Part shown: one piece after another, positions 1-11,163 of the stretch
Layout: each line of letters starts with the position of its first letter
How positions within the stretch are numbered: the stretch's first letter is position 1
Assembly: GCA_944472135.2 (NCBI GenBank)
Contig: CALYDD020000425.1
Span: forward strand, 1-64,000
Direction of reading: 5' to 3'
DNA from: Trichobilharzia regenti
Taxonomy: Eukaryota > Platyhelminthes > Trematoda > Strigeidida > Schistosomatidae
Length of the DNA: 64,000 nucleotides
Position numbers and translations under genes: made by a program
The notes under the pieces: generated by a model
Database searches by the model: none
What the model saw: only the letters and a program-made list of their open reading frames with translations
Told to the model about the DNA's origin: nothing

Positions 1-540
1 TTTCAAAGAGTTCAGACATACTGTAGCACTCTTGTGTTGAAGCGAATGCAGGAAAAATACCTACTAATCATCTTAAAAAAGAATCGATATCCTCACAGTT
101 TTATCAAAAAGTGTTTAAACTCGAAGTGATAACACCAACAGCAAGTCAAAATTAAAGACCACAAGAAAATTAATCCTAGCATATATAAAAAATATCTCTG
201 AAATAACAGCTAGAAAATAAAGATCGTTTGAAATCGATATAGCACACAAGCCATGCAGCACAATCATTTCATTCGATTATTGTCCAAACTAAAAGATAAA
301 ACAGAAAAAGAAGATAAAATTAATACTATTTACAAAATAAATTGTATGAGGGTGTAACAGAAATTTTAAACCGAGGAAACCTTAAATGTGCCAGAGAATT
401 CCTAGAAGCCTGGTACTCAAACGAATATGCGAATAACTGACATGTTAATATAAACGAAAAAAAAGTAAATCATCTGACGAGAAGGTTTACAATCCAAGTC
501 AATAAAAAGCGATCAATACAGATGTAAAGATGGTTACCAG
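1..540 (+). mobile_element. Penelope-like element fragment (post-RT and C-terminal region)
   Basis: In copy 2 the same sequence continues a recognisable Penelope reverse transcriptase (5585-6508), which identifies this piece. The stretch from about 320 contains IYKINCM followed by a region matching the tail of the fragment at 28686-29130, but most of the GIY-YIG endonuclease is deleted. Several stops and frameshifts are present. Non-functional. Confidence 0.7.
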
Positions 541-1089
541 GATTTCATCAATGCTTAAAGAAATTTAGCATAAAATCTTGCATACTGCATAACTTTTTAT
601 CTCTGATCTCATCTCTGTTCATTGAATAAATAAGTCAATTCCCAATGAGTAATAATCATTTGCATATTGGATATTTAAAATTTTGATTGTTTGGCCTATT
701 CGTTAGGAGAGTAGATGAACGCCTCGATCAACAACCCTCTAGGATGAGTTCGTCTTTTGCTGAATACTGATTCTTGTATTTACGAATACTGAAACTAAAG
801 TGCCCTATATTCTTAATTCTCCTATTAATGTGTATTCCCTGAGAGGATGTTCTTGATTGAGATATGTGGAATTGTATTGTGATCGCCCAACGTTTGCTTT
901 TCTTACGATGATGAAATTTGTGCACTTTAAAGTTTCTCATTTGTGATCTAAATACTTCAATGGTTAAATAAATATACAAGTCCACTTTAATTACCTTAAG
1001 CTATTTTACAAGACTTTTAGAAGCAACGAAACGTATAAAAGAAGAGGAGGAGTCTTGTCGATTACATTCAACAGTTCTACTCACATTTT

Positions 1090-1345
1090 ACCGCTTCACA
1101 ATTTACTTCTCTTAACGTAGGTAATGCTAGATAGTTGGAGGCATTCTTCATTCAGGAAGCCCACTCTGAACTAGGTTTCTTGCTTCTTGGCACACACACG
1201 CACACACCAGTCACCTAGGTATGTATCTATCTCCAACCTTGTAGAAATTCATGTCCTTCCTGGGATTTCAACTCGTCTTACCCCCAGTGATACAGTCAGA
1301 GACGTTACCATTGAGCTATTCTGTGTAGTATTGACTGTATTGAAT
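1090..1345 (-). mobile_element. tRNA-derived SINE, family D
   Basis: Read on the minus strand it has an A-box-like TAGCTCAATGGTAACG and a B-box-like AGTTGAAATCC, followed by a body shared with 37790-38300. It is repeated at 7058-7313 and, inverted, at 21271-21526. The family name is local to this report. Confidence 0.6.
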
Positions 1346-1359
1346 ACTTTGATTGGTTT

Positions 1360-1770
1360 CAAGTGTTGGTTTGTAGGGATTTGATTAGTTACAGGATTTC
1401 ATCGTGAGCTGACATTAGTTAGAGGACCATTGGAAAACCTGGGAGTACTGGATAGTGGTCTCCATCGTCCTAATTTGGGACTCTTCAGCACTACGCACCC
1501 ACCGGGGTTCGAACCCAAGAACTTCTGGTTACAAGGCGAGTTAGCTCGTATACCATTAGGCGACTGGGATCCGATCCAATGGACAGCCCATGAATTCTAA
1601 CTTCTGCCAATTCACTACATAGCGTGACCACTAGCCAATGTCTTCGGCGATTATTTGTTCTCACACCCGACCTGGTGCACCGTACTGGTCACGACTTCTC
1701 ACTAGAATCCCAGGCAAATATCTACCTGAATAGGGCAAGTCGCCAGTGAGCATCTCATCGATATTCAAGT
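1360..1770 (-). mobile_element. tRNA-related repeat with hammerhead-like motif (family C)
   Basis: On the minus strand it carries a tRNA-like stretch (CCTAATGGTATACGAGC, then the B-box GGTTCGAACCC) followed by GCTGAAGAGTCCCAAATTAG and GGACGATGG, a degenerate form of a motif found in all family C copies. About 200 bp of conserved sequence lies 5' of the tRNA part, so this is not a standard SINE with the promoter at its very start. Also at 7328-7738 and, inverted, at 20846-21256. Confidence 0.7.
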
Positions 1771-1957
1771 GTTGGCTTGTAGGGATTTGATTGGTTACAG
1801 GATTTCATCATGAGCTGACATCAGTTAGAGAACCATTGGAGTCCCGGTGGGTGTGTACTGATGAAGAGTCCCAAAAGAGGATGAAACAGCTGTCCAGTAC
1901 TTCCAGGTTTTCCAGTGGTTCTCTAACTTATGTCAGTTCATGATGAAATCCTGTAAC
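1743..1957. repeat. Fold-back arrangement of two family C 3' ends
   Basis: A minus-strand family C 3' end (about 1743-1842) meets a plus-strand piece (1843-1957) containing CTGATGAAGAGTCCC and GATGAAAC. The two flanks are inverted repeats of about 50 bp ending in the motif GATTTCATCATGAGCTGACA and its complement. The same arrangement is at 7711-7925 and 20659-20873. Confidence 0.65.
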
Positions 1958-1964
1958 TTGGATT

Positions 1965-2160
1965 GGATATTAGGTTTTCACCACTGGCTAATGCGTCTAG
2001 TGCTTTGTTTAGCGTAGACTGAATTCTGTCACAGTCAAGTTTGCAATGTGGCCACCACCGTGCCACTGGGTACTGGGTAGGTGGCATCTGACAGCAACAA
2101 TTCTGACTGCACTGCACCGTGGTAGCGAGCCAGTAAACAAAGGACGATACACACATGGCA
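1965..2160 (-). mobile_element. SINE family D, second monomer fragment
   Basis: The reverse complement contains GCAAACTTGACTG followed by AATTCAGTC, shared with two places in 37790-38300. It has no A or B box of its own in this copy. Also at 7933-8128 and, inverted, at 20456-20651. Confidence 0.5.
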
Positions 2161-2214
2161 CTAGTTTAATTACTCTCTATCTAGTGTTCAGTCAAAATGT
2201 AGTAAAACTTCTTT

Positions 2215-3060
2215 AATTAGTAAAAAATGATATTTGTAAATAATATCACCCTGATAAATTAGTCAGAAAGTATGTAGGGAAATGTAAAGGTAAAATAAAC
2301 AATGATAGCAGTGACAGTGATAATGATAATAATATTAAAAATAACAATCATAATAATACTAACATTAATTATGACATGCATTTCAAACATACACAGGATA
2401 ATAACAACATCAAAGATAAGGAATCTAAATCATGATTAGTAATTCTATACAAGGAAGGAGCCTCAGAAACCTTACGCAGAATTCTTAACCATGTTGGCAG
2501 AAATGCAAGTGGCTGGTATTCAATTACCCACAAACTCAATTAGAAACATGCTGTGTTGGTTAAGGGATCATGTGGAGCCTTTAAAACAAGACAATTTACT
2601 TCATCTAATACGCTGTCTGCAACGACTGTCAGGTCAAATACATAGGTGAAACTAGTAGAACAGGGTTAGTCAGTCAGTCATACTAGCGGAGCACAAAAAT
2701 CAAGCAGCAAAATCTAGATTAGTTGACTCGAATAAGATAGGAAATCTAGAGAACAGTTCAGCTGTAGCACTGACTGCATGTAATTACACACAACCATACA
2801 ATATAGGCTGGATGGGATAAGATGACAGTTTTAAAATCTAATGTTACAGGGTGGAGAGAGAGATTGGTAAGGGAAGCTTTGTTTATCGAGTCAACTGAAA
2901 GAGAGAGAGAGGATACGTGTAAGAGGAATGATCCACCCAGATATCGGGAAAATTCTACTGCCTAAACGACGACAAATAGGCGAGAATAAAGAAAACCAGA
3001 AAGCTCAAGTTTCGAAGTAGTGTTATTTTGATTGGCGATATTATTATGAACCGCAATAAA
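2215..3060 (+). mobile_element. Penelope-like element, C-terminal region
   Basis: Translation in broken frames gives DKLVRKYVGK, a run of D/N/S codons, YKEGASETLRRILNH, then a decayed GIY-YIG region. The same order is found in the more open copy at 54425-55440. Also at 8183-9028 and, inverted, at 19556-20401. Multiple stops; inactive. Confidence 0.7.
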
Positions 3061-3539
3061 CCTTGTTATCCAGTAAATACTAATACTGTTTCACTCACTG
3101 TGTGATACATTTAATAAACAAACTAATATCTAGTTGTCCTGGGTTCAGGACTTTCTACGCCTGTGTCGTCCATGGACAACCGTGTAGTCTCATAAAACCT
3201 TAAAAACACGAAGTGCTGCTCATAGCTTAGGACACACACGCAAAAAATACACCGGGTAAATGACTGACGTTGATATTTTTTTACTCGAGCGTTTTAATAC
3301 TTTTAGCACTCATTACCAGCATTAGTTGAGTGATTCTAACCTCAGTCGTACCGACTGTGCTGGTATATACGCTTAGATGTTATTGTATCTGAAGGAAACA
3401 CATTGGTCTACTATCTGATTAGAGGTAATCGTTTAAAACTAAGTGTTATTCATTGCAACAATCTAAGCTGCCTCTTTTTAATTCCTTTCCATTCCGACTG
3501 GGACGCAGGGCTTCACGTTTTAGCTTTGAAATTTCAGTA

Positions 3540-3735
3540 GCAGTGGTATTTTGTGTAGGCGGATACAATTTGCATAAAGATGATCTGACATTCAAGAGAC
3601 AGTCACAAAGAGATGCAAGCTTAACCTTCTGTGACAAACAACCACCAATCAGAAGACTGTGTTTTTCTGATAACAATAATCTATAATAGTGTACATGAAA
3701 ATCTATAAATATGTGTTGATTTCCTTAATGAAGGA
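3540..3735 (-). mobile_element. Partial LTR-like copy
   Basis: About 180 bp are closely similar to part of the LTR at 4069-4382, including TATTTATAGATTTTCATGTA on the minus strand. It lacks the terminal sequence. With the full LTR it brackets an RTE scrap, so no LTR-retrotransposon body is present. Repeated at 9508-9703 and, inverted, at 18881-19076. Confidence 0.6.
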
Positions 3736-3749
3736 TCTGTTATCTGGCG

Positions 3750-4062
3750 CACACTTTTCTTACAGACCACTTGAATGAGTCCAATGTGCTAGCTGGCTCG
3801 ATAGTGAAGATCGAATGGCCAGGAAGGATAAGCAAGCAACAAGCAACTGTGGGAACGAACCAACCAAGCAGCTGTTGCTCAACAAATATGTAGCAGGAAA
3901 TGCAGGTGGGTAGGATACTTATCAAACGGTTGAGTGACATCGTGTTCTAGATCGGTTCTAAAGTGGAACCGGAACGGTAAACCATGGGGAGGATACAGAA
4001 AAGATCGTGAAAGGCGGAGATGAGAGACTATCGGCAATCGTGGGACCATAATTAAGAGGTAA
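3750..4062 (+). mobile_element. RTE-A (SR2-like) fragment
   Basis: The stretch ATAGTGAAGATCGAATGGCC followed by the AACCAACCAA and AACAAATATG boxes matches the end of the RTE-A open reading frame seen at 25740-25850 and 42120-42250. About 300 bp remain. Also at 9718-10030 and, inverted, at 18554-18866. Confidence 0.6.
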
Positions 4063-4068
4063 TACTTC

Positions 4069-4382
4069 TATGGTGAGATCTGGCTGCTAGCCATAATTGG
4101 TGGACAGTAATGTACATCAATCTTTATGTCCCTAATATTGGTCGTGAGAAAAATGAGAACAAAGACTTTGCGTGGGCGGTTACAATTAGCATATAGATGA
4201 TCTGACATTCAAGAAACAGCCACAAAGAGATGCAAAATTAACTTTTAGTGAGAAACAACCAATCAGAAGATTGCGTTTTTCTGCTAACAATTATCTATAA
4301 TAATGTACATGAAAATCTATAAATATGTGTTGATTTCCTAAATAGACGATCTGTTGCCTGGCCCTTGTTTTCTGTTGTTACA
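4069..4382 (-). mobile_element. Solo LTR, copy 1
   Basis: The minus strand starts TGTAACAACAG and ends CTCACCATA. Independent copies at 42866-43207 and 52115-52409 end CTCACCACA and have 4-bp target duplications, which fixes the element ends. The left flank is CTTC; the right flank GGTA does not match it, unlike the mirror copies where the other flank is CTAC. The right edge is therefore a rearrangement point. Confidence 0.75.
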
Positions 4383-4510
4383 GGTACATAGGTCGTTGTA
4401 TTTGCGTCCTTCCAAAACGTGTTAGAGGACATTACCCAGCGTGGCTGCAATGAGGAGGCACCGGTTCAATCAGAAGTGCTATTTATTGAACATCTGACCA
4501 ACACCTCCCA
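4383..4510 (+). mobile_element. Penelope GIY-YIG fragment
   Basis: Translation from 4384 reads YIGRC, then KRVRGHYPAWLQ, a stop, and GSIRSAI. This is the YIG half of a Penelope-type GIY-YIG endonuclease with its downstream residues, abutting the LTR edge directly. It is broken by a stop and a frameshift. Confidence 0.6.
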
Positions 4511-4614
4511 CAACATCTCAACTAAATTTTTGTACAAAATCAACATTATTTTTCCTCCACTTTTTTTTCTCTCGTACCGTTAACCTCCGATTTTTTTTTG
4601 TCATTGCTTTTTAG

Positions 4615-5125
4615 TTACCTGTCAATACACATGTTAATGGAGTACATCTACCAGACACAACATGCAAGTTTAAACCGAAAAAGTGTACATGTGATCGTTC
4701 ATTTTTATCTAAAGATAATGAAACACCTACAAGTATGGATACAATGTCGTCATCAGTTGGCGAATCATTGAATTCAACAACAAACACGCCTAATCATCAT
4801 TTGAATGGGGATACAGAAGTCATTGATATATCAAGCGATGAAGACGAATCAAATAAATCAGTCAATGGAAATGAATGGTCTCATCTACTTACAGGCGGTG
4901 TTGGGGATGTTGGTGGTGATGGGGATGGGGATAATAGTTATCCGAATTTTTCGGGAAATCGAACACGCGTTAAACGATGCAGTAAATGGAGTTGTGGACC
5001 AAGAGGTTATCGTGTTCTATCACTCGATGGTGGCGGGATTCGTGGACTGATTATTGTACAGATACTTCGAGCTTTAGAAATTGCCAGCGGGAAAAAAGTT
5101 ACAGAATTGTTTGATTGGATCATTG
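4615..5125 (+). CDS. Patatin-like / calcium-independent phospholipase A2 exon
   Basis: This internal exon belongs to a patatin-family (iPLA2, PLA2G6-type) lipid acyl hydrolase. The frame opens just after a pyrimidine tract ending TTTTTAG (acceptor 4613-4614) and closes at a GTAATA donor (5126). All 170 codons are open. Residues 1-120 are hydrophilic and low in complexity, with an acidic DISSDEDES and a G/D-rich run. From residue 128 comes the patatin start: RGYRVLSLDGGGIRGL, whose GGGxRG (139-144) forms the oxyanion/phosphate loop, then ELFDWIIG. In the family the next residues are the GTSTG nucleophile elbow, expected in the next exon; I do not find that exon in the window. Ankyrin repeats usual upstream are also absent here. 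Known: members hydrolyse the sn-2 ester of phospholipids. Inferred: part of a host gene whose other exons lie outside or beyond the duplications. Confidence 0.85.
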
Positions 5126-5370
5126 GTAATACTTCCGTTTTTGTTCTTTTTTGCTTTTTTAAATATAAAAACTCTTTTTGTTCGAAATTAATATGAGAAT
5201 ACGATTGTGTAATTTGTTTTTCATCATATGAGTAGCATAAGCATAAACTGAAAGGGATGTATGATGAATCATATGTTTGTCTTAGGAAAATTTGGTGAAC
5301 CTGTAACAGTAGAAGACAGCAGAAGTATTCGATAACGGAATTAATTATTGTCATCTTGGTATATATATAC
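5126..5370 (+). other. Intron of the phospholipase gene, no feature
   Basis: T/A-rich sequence after the GTAATA donor. Nothing coding is recognised before the SINE at 5372. Confidence 0.5.
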
Positions 5371-5371
5371 A

Positions 5372-5560
5372 TGGTGCGTCGGTGGCACAGCGGTTAGGAC
5401 TCTTGCCGATCATGCACATGGTCTGAGGTTCGATCCCCTGCCGACCCACACCTCATATCTATGGTCGGCCTGCAAAATTTGGGCTACCGATATCGCATGC
5501 TGAAAATTCCATACCTGTACCAGAAAATAGTACGGTATGGAATCAAGCTGTAATAAACAC
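5372..5560 (+). mobile_element. tRNA-derived SINE, family B
   Basis: Head with A box TGGCACAGCGG and B box GGTTCGATCCC, spaced as in a tRNA, and a closing GACCCACACC. The body contains GGTCGGCCTGCAAAATTTGG and AAATTCCATACC. Close relatives are at 43677-43855 and, inverted, 32105-32285. An RNA polymerase III transcript is expected from the boxes. Confidence 0.8.
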
Positions 5561-5584
5561 ATACTCAAATATGCGAATCGATAA

Positions 5585-6508
5585 AAGGAACACCAAAGGG
5601 ATCATCGCCCATATCAAAATTAATAGCTGAAGCCGCCATGCAGTGATTAGAATCAGTAGCTCTACCTATAATTAAACTAAAAGTCTGGGTACGTTACGTT
5701 GATGATACATTTGTAATAATTAAAAGAAATGTAATTTGATATATACACATAAATAAGTAAACAACATATTAAAGGACATCAAATTGACAAGAGGACAAGA
5801 ACTAGGTAACAAAATCCCATCTTCAAATTTCTCAATCAGGAGAACTAACACAAGAAATTTAGAAACACAAGTATATAGAAAATCAACGCAGTCACACTCA
5901 CAGATCAAATACTCAACCGTAGTAGCGATATCCCAATTACCCACAAAAGAAACTGTGTGCAGACATTGTTTCAAAGAGTTCAGACATACTGTAGCACTCT
6001 TGTGTTGAAGCGAATGCAGGAAAAATACCTACTAATCATCTTAAAAAAGAATCGATATCCTCACAGTTTTATCAAAAAGTGTTTAAACTCGAAGTGATAA
6101 CACCAACAGCAAGTCAAAATTAAAGACCACAAGAAAATTAATCCTAGCATATATAAAAAATATCTCTGAAATAACAGCTAGAAAATAAAGATCGTTTGAA
6201 ATCGATATAGCACACAAGCCATGCAGCACAATCATTTCATTCGATTATTGTCCAAACTAAAAGATAAAACAGAAAAAGAAGATAAAATTAATACTATTTA
6301 CAAAATAAATTGTATGAGGGTGTAACAGAAATTTTAAACCGAGGAAACCTTAAATGTGCCAGAGAATTCCTAGAAGCCTGGTACTCAAACGAATATGCGA
6401 ATAACTGACATGTTAATATAAACGAAAAAAAAGTAAATCATCTAACGAGAAGGTTTACAATCCAAGTCAATAAAAAGCGATCAATACAGATGTAAAGATG
6501 GTTACCAG
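5585..6508 (+). mobile_element. Penelope-like reverse transcriptase fragment
   Basis: Broken frames read KGTPKGSSPISKLIAEAAMQ and LKVWVRYVDDTFVIIKRN, the two last RT motifs of Penelope-like elements, followed by the connector with LVIRRTN-like and KSTQSHSQI pieces and a decayed C-terminus. It crosses the start of duplication copy 2 at 5969 without a break, showing that the unit boundary at that side is not resolved here. Stops and frameshifts make it inactive. Confidence 0.8.
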
Positions 6509-9500
6509 GATTTCATCAATGCTTAAAGAAATTTAGCATAAAATCTTGCATACTGCATAACTTTTTATCTCTGATCTCATCTCTGTTCATTGAATAAATA
6601 AGTCAATTCCCAATGAGTAATAATCATTTGCATATTGGATATTTAAAATTTTGATTGTTTGGCCTATTCGTTAGGAGAGTAGATGAACGCCTCGATCAAC
6701 AACCCTCTAGGATGAGTTCGTCTTTTGCTGAATACTGATTCTTGTATTTACGAATACTGAAACTAAAGTGCCCTATATTCTTAATTCTCCTATTAATGTG
6801 TATTCCCTGAGAGGATGTTCTTGATTGAGATATGTGGAATTGTATTGTGATCGCCCAACGTTTGCTTTTCTTACGATGATGAAATTTGTGCACTTTAAAG
6901 TTTCTCATTTGTGATCTAAATACTTCAATGGTTAAATAAATATACAAGTCCACTTTAATTACCTTAAGCTATTTTACAAGACTTTTAGAAGCAACGAAAC
7001 GTATAAAAGAAGAGGAGGAGTCTTGTCGATTACATTCAACAGTTCTACTCACATTTTACCGCTTCACAATTTACTTCTCTTAACGTAGGTAATGCTAGAT
7101 AGTTGGAGGCATTCTTCATTCAGGAAGCCCACTCTGAACTAGGTTTCTTGCTTCTTGGCACACACACGCACACACCAGTCACCCAGGTATGTATCTATCT
7201 CCAACCTTGTAGAAATTCATGTCCTTCCTGGGATTTCAACTCGTCTTACCCCCAGTGATACAGTCAGAGACGTTACCATTGAGCTATTCTGTGTAGTATT
7301 GACTGTATTGAATACTTTGATTGGTTTCAAGTGTTGGTTTGTAGGGATTTGATTAGTTACAGGATTTCATCGTGAGCTGACATTAGTTAGAGGACCATTG
7401 GAAAACCTGGGAGTACTGGATAGTGGTCTCCATCGTCCTAATTTGGGACTCTTCAGCACTACGCACCCACCGGGGTTCGAACCCAAGAACTTCTGGTTAC
7501 AAGGCGAGTTAGCTCGTATACCATTAGGCGACTGGGATCCGATCCAATGGACAGCCCATGAATTCTAACTTCTGCCAATTCACTACATAGCGTGACCACT
7601 AGCCAATGTCTTCGGCGATTATTTGTTCTCACACCCGACCTGGTGCACCGTACTGGTCACGACTTCTCACTAGAATCCCAGGCAAATATCTACCTGAATA
7701 GGGCAAGTCGCCAGTGAGCATCTCATCGATATTCAAGTGTTGGCTTGTAGGGATTTGATTGGTTACAGGATTTCATCATGAGCTGACATCAGTTAGAGAA
7801 CCATTGGAGTCCCGGTGGGTGTGTACTGATGAAGAGTCCCAAAAGAGGATGAAACAGCTGTCCAGTACTTCCAGGTTTTCCAGTGGTTCTCTAACTTATG
7901 TCAGTTCATGATGAAATCCTGTAACTTGGATTGGATATTAGGTTTTCACCACTGGCTAATGCGTCTAGTGCTTTGTTTAGCGTAGACTGAATTCTGTCAC
8001 AGTCAAGTTTGCAATGTGGCCACCACCGTGCCACTGGGTACTGGGTAGGTGGCATCTGACAGCAACAATTCTGACTGCACTGCACCGTGGTAGCGAGCCA
8101 GTAAACAAAGGACGATACACACATGGTACTAGTTTAATTACTCTCTATCTAGTGTTCAGTCAAAATGTAGTAAAACTTCTTTAATTAGTAAAAAATGATA
8201 TTTGTAAATAATATCACCCTGATAAATTAGTCAGAAAGTATGTAGGGAAATGTAAAGGTAAAATAAACAATGATAGCAGTGACAGTGATAATGATAATAA
8301 TATTAAAAATAACAATCATAATAATACTAATATTAATTATGACATGCATTTCAAACATACACAGGATAATAACAACATCAAAGATAAGGAATCTAAATCA
8401 TGATTAGTAATTCTATACAAGGAAGGAGCCTCAGAAACCTTACGCAGAATTCTTAACCATGTTGGCAGAAATGCAAGTGGCTGGTATTCAATTACCCACA
8501 AACTCAATTAGAAACATGCTGTGTTGGTTAAGGGATCATGTGGAGCCTTTAAAACAAGACAATTTACTTCATCTAATACGCTGCCTGCAACGACTGTCAG
8601 GTCAAATACATAGGTGAAACTAGTAGAACAGGGTTAGTCAGTCAGTCATACTAGCGGAGCACAAAAATCAAGCAGCAAAATCTAGATTAGTTGACTCGAA
8701 TAAGATAGGAAATCTAGAGAACAGTTCAGCTGTAGCACTGACTGCATGTAATTACACACAACCATACAATATAGGCTGGATGGGATAAGATGACAGTTTT
8801 AAAATCTAATGTTACAGGGTGGAGAGAGAGATTGGTAAGGGAAGCTTTGTTTATCGAGTCAACTGAAAGAGAGAGAGAGGATACGTGTAAGAGGAATGAT
8901 CCACCCAGATATCGGGAAAATTCTACTGCCTAAACGACGACAAATAGGCGAGAATAAAGAAAACCAGAAAGCTCAAGTTTCGAAGTAGTGTTATTTTGAT
9001 TGGCGATATTATTATGAACCGCAATAAACCTTGTCATCCAGTAAATACTAATACTGTTTCACTCACTGTGTGATACATTTAATAAACAAACTAATATCTA
9101 GTTGTCCTGGGTTCAGGACTTTTTACGCCTGTGTCGTCCATGGACAACCGTGTAGTCTCATAAAACCTTAAAAACACGAAGTGCTGCTCATAGCTTAGGA
9201 CACACACGCAAAAAATACACCGGGTAAATGACTGACGTTGATATTTTTTTACTCGAGCGTTTTAATACTTTTAGCACTCATTACCAGCATTAGTTGAGTG
9301 ATTCTAACCTCAGTCGTACCGACTGTGCTGGTATATACGCTTAGATGTTATTGTATCTGAAGGAAACACATTGGTCTACTATCTGATTAGAGGTAATCGT
9401 TTAAAACTAAGTGTTATTCATTGCAACAATCTAAGCTGCCTCTTTTTAATTCCTTTCCATTCCGACTGGGACGCAGGGCTTCACGTTTTAGCTTTGAAAT

Positions 9501-10350
9501 TTCAGTAGCAGTGGTATTTTGTGTAGGCGGATACAATTTGCATAAAGATGATCTGACATTCAAGAGACAGTCACAAAGAGATGCAAGCTTAACCTTCTGT
9601 GACAAACAACCACCAATCAGAAGACTGTGTTTTTCTGATAACAATAATCTATAATAGTGTACATGAAAATCTATAAATATGTGTTGATTTCCTTAATGAA
9701 GGATCTGTTATCTGGCGCACACTTTTCTTACAGACCACTTGAATGAGTCCAATGTGCTAGCTAGCTCGATAGTGAAGATCGAATGGCCAGGAAGGATAAG
9801 CAAGCAACAAGCAACTGTGGGAACGAACCAACCAAGCAGCTGTTGCTCAACAAATATGTAGCAGGAAATGCAGGTGGGTAGGATACTTATCAAACGGTTG
9901 GGTGACATCGTGTTCTAGATCGGTTCTAAAGTGGAACCGGAACGGTAAACCATGGGGAGGATACAGAAAAGATCGTGAAAGGCGGAGATGAGAGACTATC
10001 GGCAATCGTGGGACCATAATTAAGAGGTAATACTTCTATGGTGAGATCTGGCTGCTAGCCATAATTGGTGGACAGTAATGTACATCAATCTTTATGTCCC
10101 TAATATTGGTCGTGAGAAAAATGAGAACAAAGACTTTGCGTGGGCGGTTACAATTAGCATATAGATGATCTGACATTCAAGAAACAGCCACAAAGAGATG
10201 CAAAATTAACTTTTAGTGAGAAACAACCAATCAGAAGATTGCGTTTTTCTGCTAACAATTATCTATAATAATGTACATGAAAATCTATAAATATGTGTTG
10301 ATTTCCTAAATAGACGATCTGTTGCCTTGCCCTTGTCATCTGTTGTTACA
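5969..10350 (+). repeat. Direct segmental duplication, copy 2
   Basis: Same sequence and order as 1-4382. All sub-elements lie 5968 bases downstream of those listed for copy 1. Its right end, an LTR at 10037-10350, adjoins the CR1-like element. From 6815 onward it is also the outer half of the left palindrome arm. Confidence 0.97.
10037..10350 (-). mobile_element. Solo LTR at the CR1-like 5' edge (copy 2)
   Basis: As at 4069-4382. The flanks here are CTTC on the left and CTAC on the right, three of four bases alike, compatible with a decayed 4-bp target duplication. The CR1-like 5' UTR follows directly. Confidence 0.7.
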
Positions 10351-10582
10351 CTACTACCGTTTGGCGGCCTGCTTAAATCTAGGGCTACCAAAAATTTCCA
10401 TCCTACATATTGCATCTATTTCCTCGGATTTATCTTGTTTTAATCATTCAATTATGTATCCAAGTCGCATTACTTACTCTCACGATTATTTAAAATGTTT
10501 TCAACCTGTTGACTTACGAGTATATAATAACGTTAAGAAAAAGCATCATGGAGGTTGGTAGAGATCATTAAAGTGTACTCCA

Positions 10583-11149
10583 ATGCATCAGATGACTGTT
10601 CCTGTGATTATGAGCACAAATTGCAGGTCATTATCGAACAAGATTAATTACTTGCATTCTCTATTACACTCAAATGTATATTGTAATACTGGTGTAATCA
10701 CTCTTCAAGAAACTTGGCTCCATGATTCATATGATGATAATTCAGTCTCCTTAACTGGTTTCACAATCTACAGACAAGACCGATGCAGCTCAAAGAAGAA
10801 GAGAGGTTGTGGTGTTGCCACTTTTATCAATTCTCAGTGGTCTACTGCCAACAACGTCTGCTTCAAATTCTCAAATGACAATATTGACTGTATAACTGTA
10901 AAATGTCGACCTAAACACTTATCTAAGTATAGCTTCATTTTTGTCACAAATATCTATATCACACCTTGTTGCAGTCCCTCAGAACTATCTATCTTCGCTG
11001 ATGAATTCACTATTTTTCCTGCTGCTTCGTTTGGTAACTCCTTATCTATAGTGACTGGTGACTTCAACTCCAGCGACTGCTGTTTTATTACATTGCTGAG
11101 CCATGAAAATGTTGTTAATTTCCCAACTCGACAAGATACTTCCACTTGA
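10583..11149 (+). pseudogene. CR1-like endonuclease domain (frameshifted)
   Basis: Apurinic-type endonuclease of a non-LTR retrotransposon, which nicks target DNA. It shows TNCRSLSNK (the usual N-RSL start), LQETWLHD with the catalytic Glu at residue 43, and VTGDFNSSD. The frame then shifts. The rest of the domain (LDLVFINDSG and APLFNSDQ) is read from 11103-11285 in another frame, where the usual SDH has become SDQ, losing a catalytic His. The RT frame is a third one, so two frameshifts separate the domains. The mirror copy at 17435-18001 is identical. Confidence 0.85.
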
Positions 11150-11163
11150 TTTAGTATTTATAA

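Larger units (their letters stand above)
1..4382 (+). repeat. Direct segmental duplication, copy 1
   Basis: Matches 5969-10350 base for base at a constant offset of 5968, with about ten differences seen by eye (for example at 484, 1216, 2159, 2363 and a cluster at 4359-4372). The left edge is cut by the window, so the unit may extend further left. The right edge coincides with the end of a solo LTR. The unit holds only mobile-element debris: Penelope, SINE-C, SINE-D, LTR and RTE pieces. Confidence 0.97.

Noticed and set aside
1938..2156. 72-codon Cys-rich minus-strand frame, preserved in all three unit copies
   Set aside because: It lies in SINE-D/SINE-C sequence, and the three copies are so recent that preservation carries no weight.
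3446..3686. Overlapping frames on both strands as small genes
   Set aside because: They sit on a partial LTR and its flank; no features, and conservation is explained by recent duplication.
5372..5452. A functional tRNA gene
   Set aside because: A and B boxes are good, but the acceptor stem does not pair properly and the sequence continues into a shared SINE body with other copies in the window.
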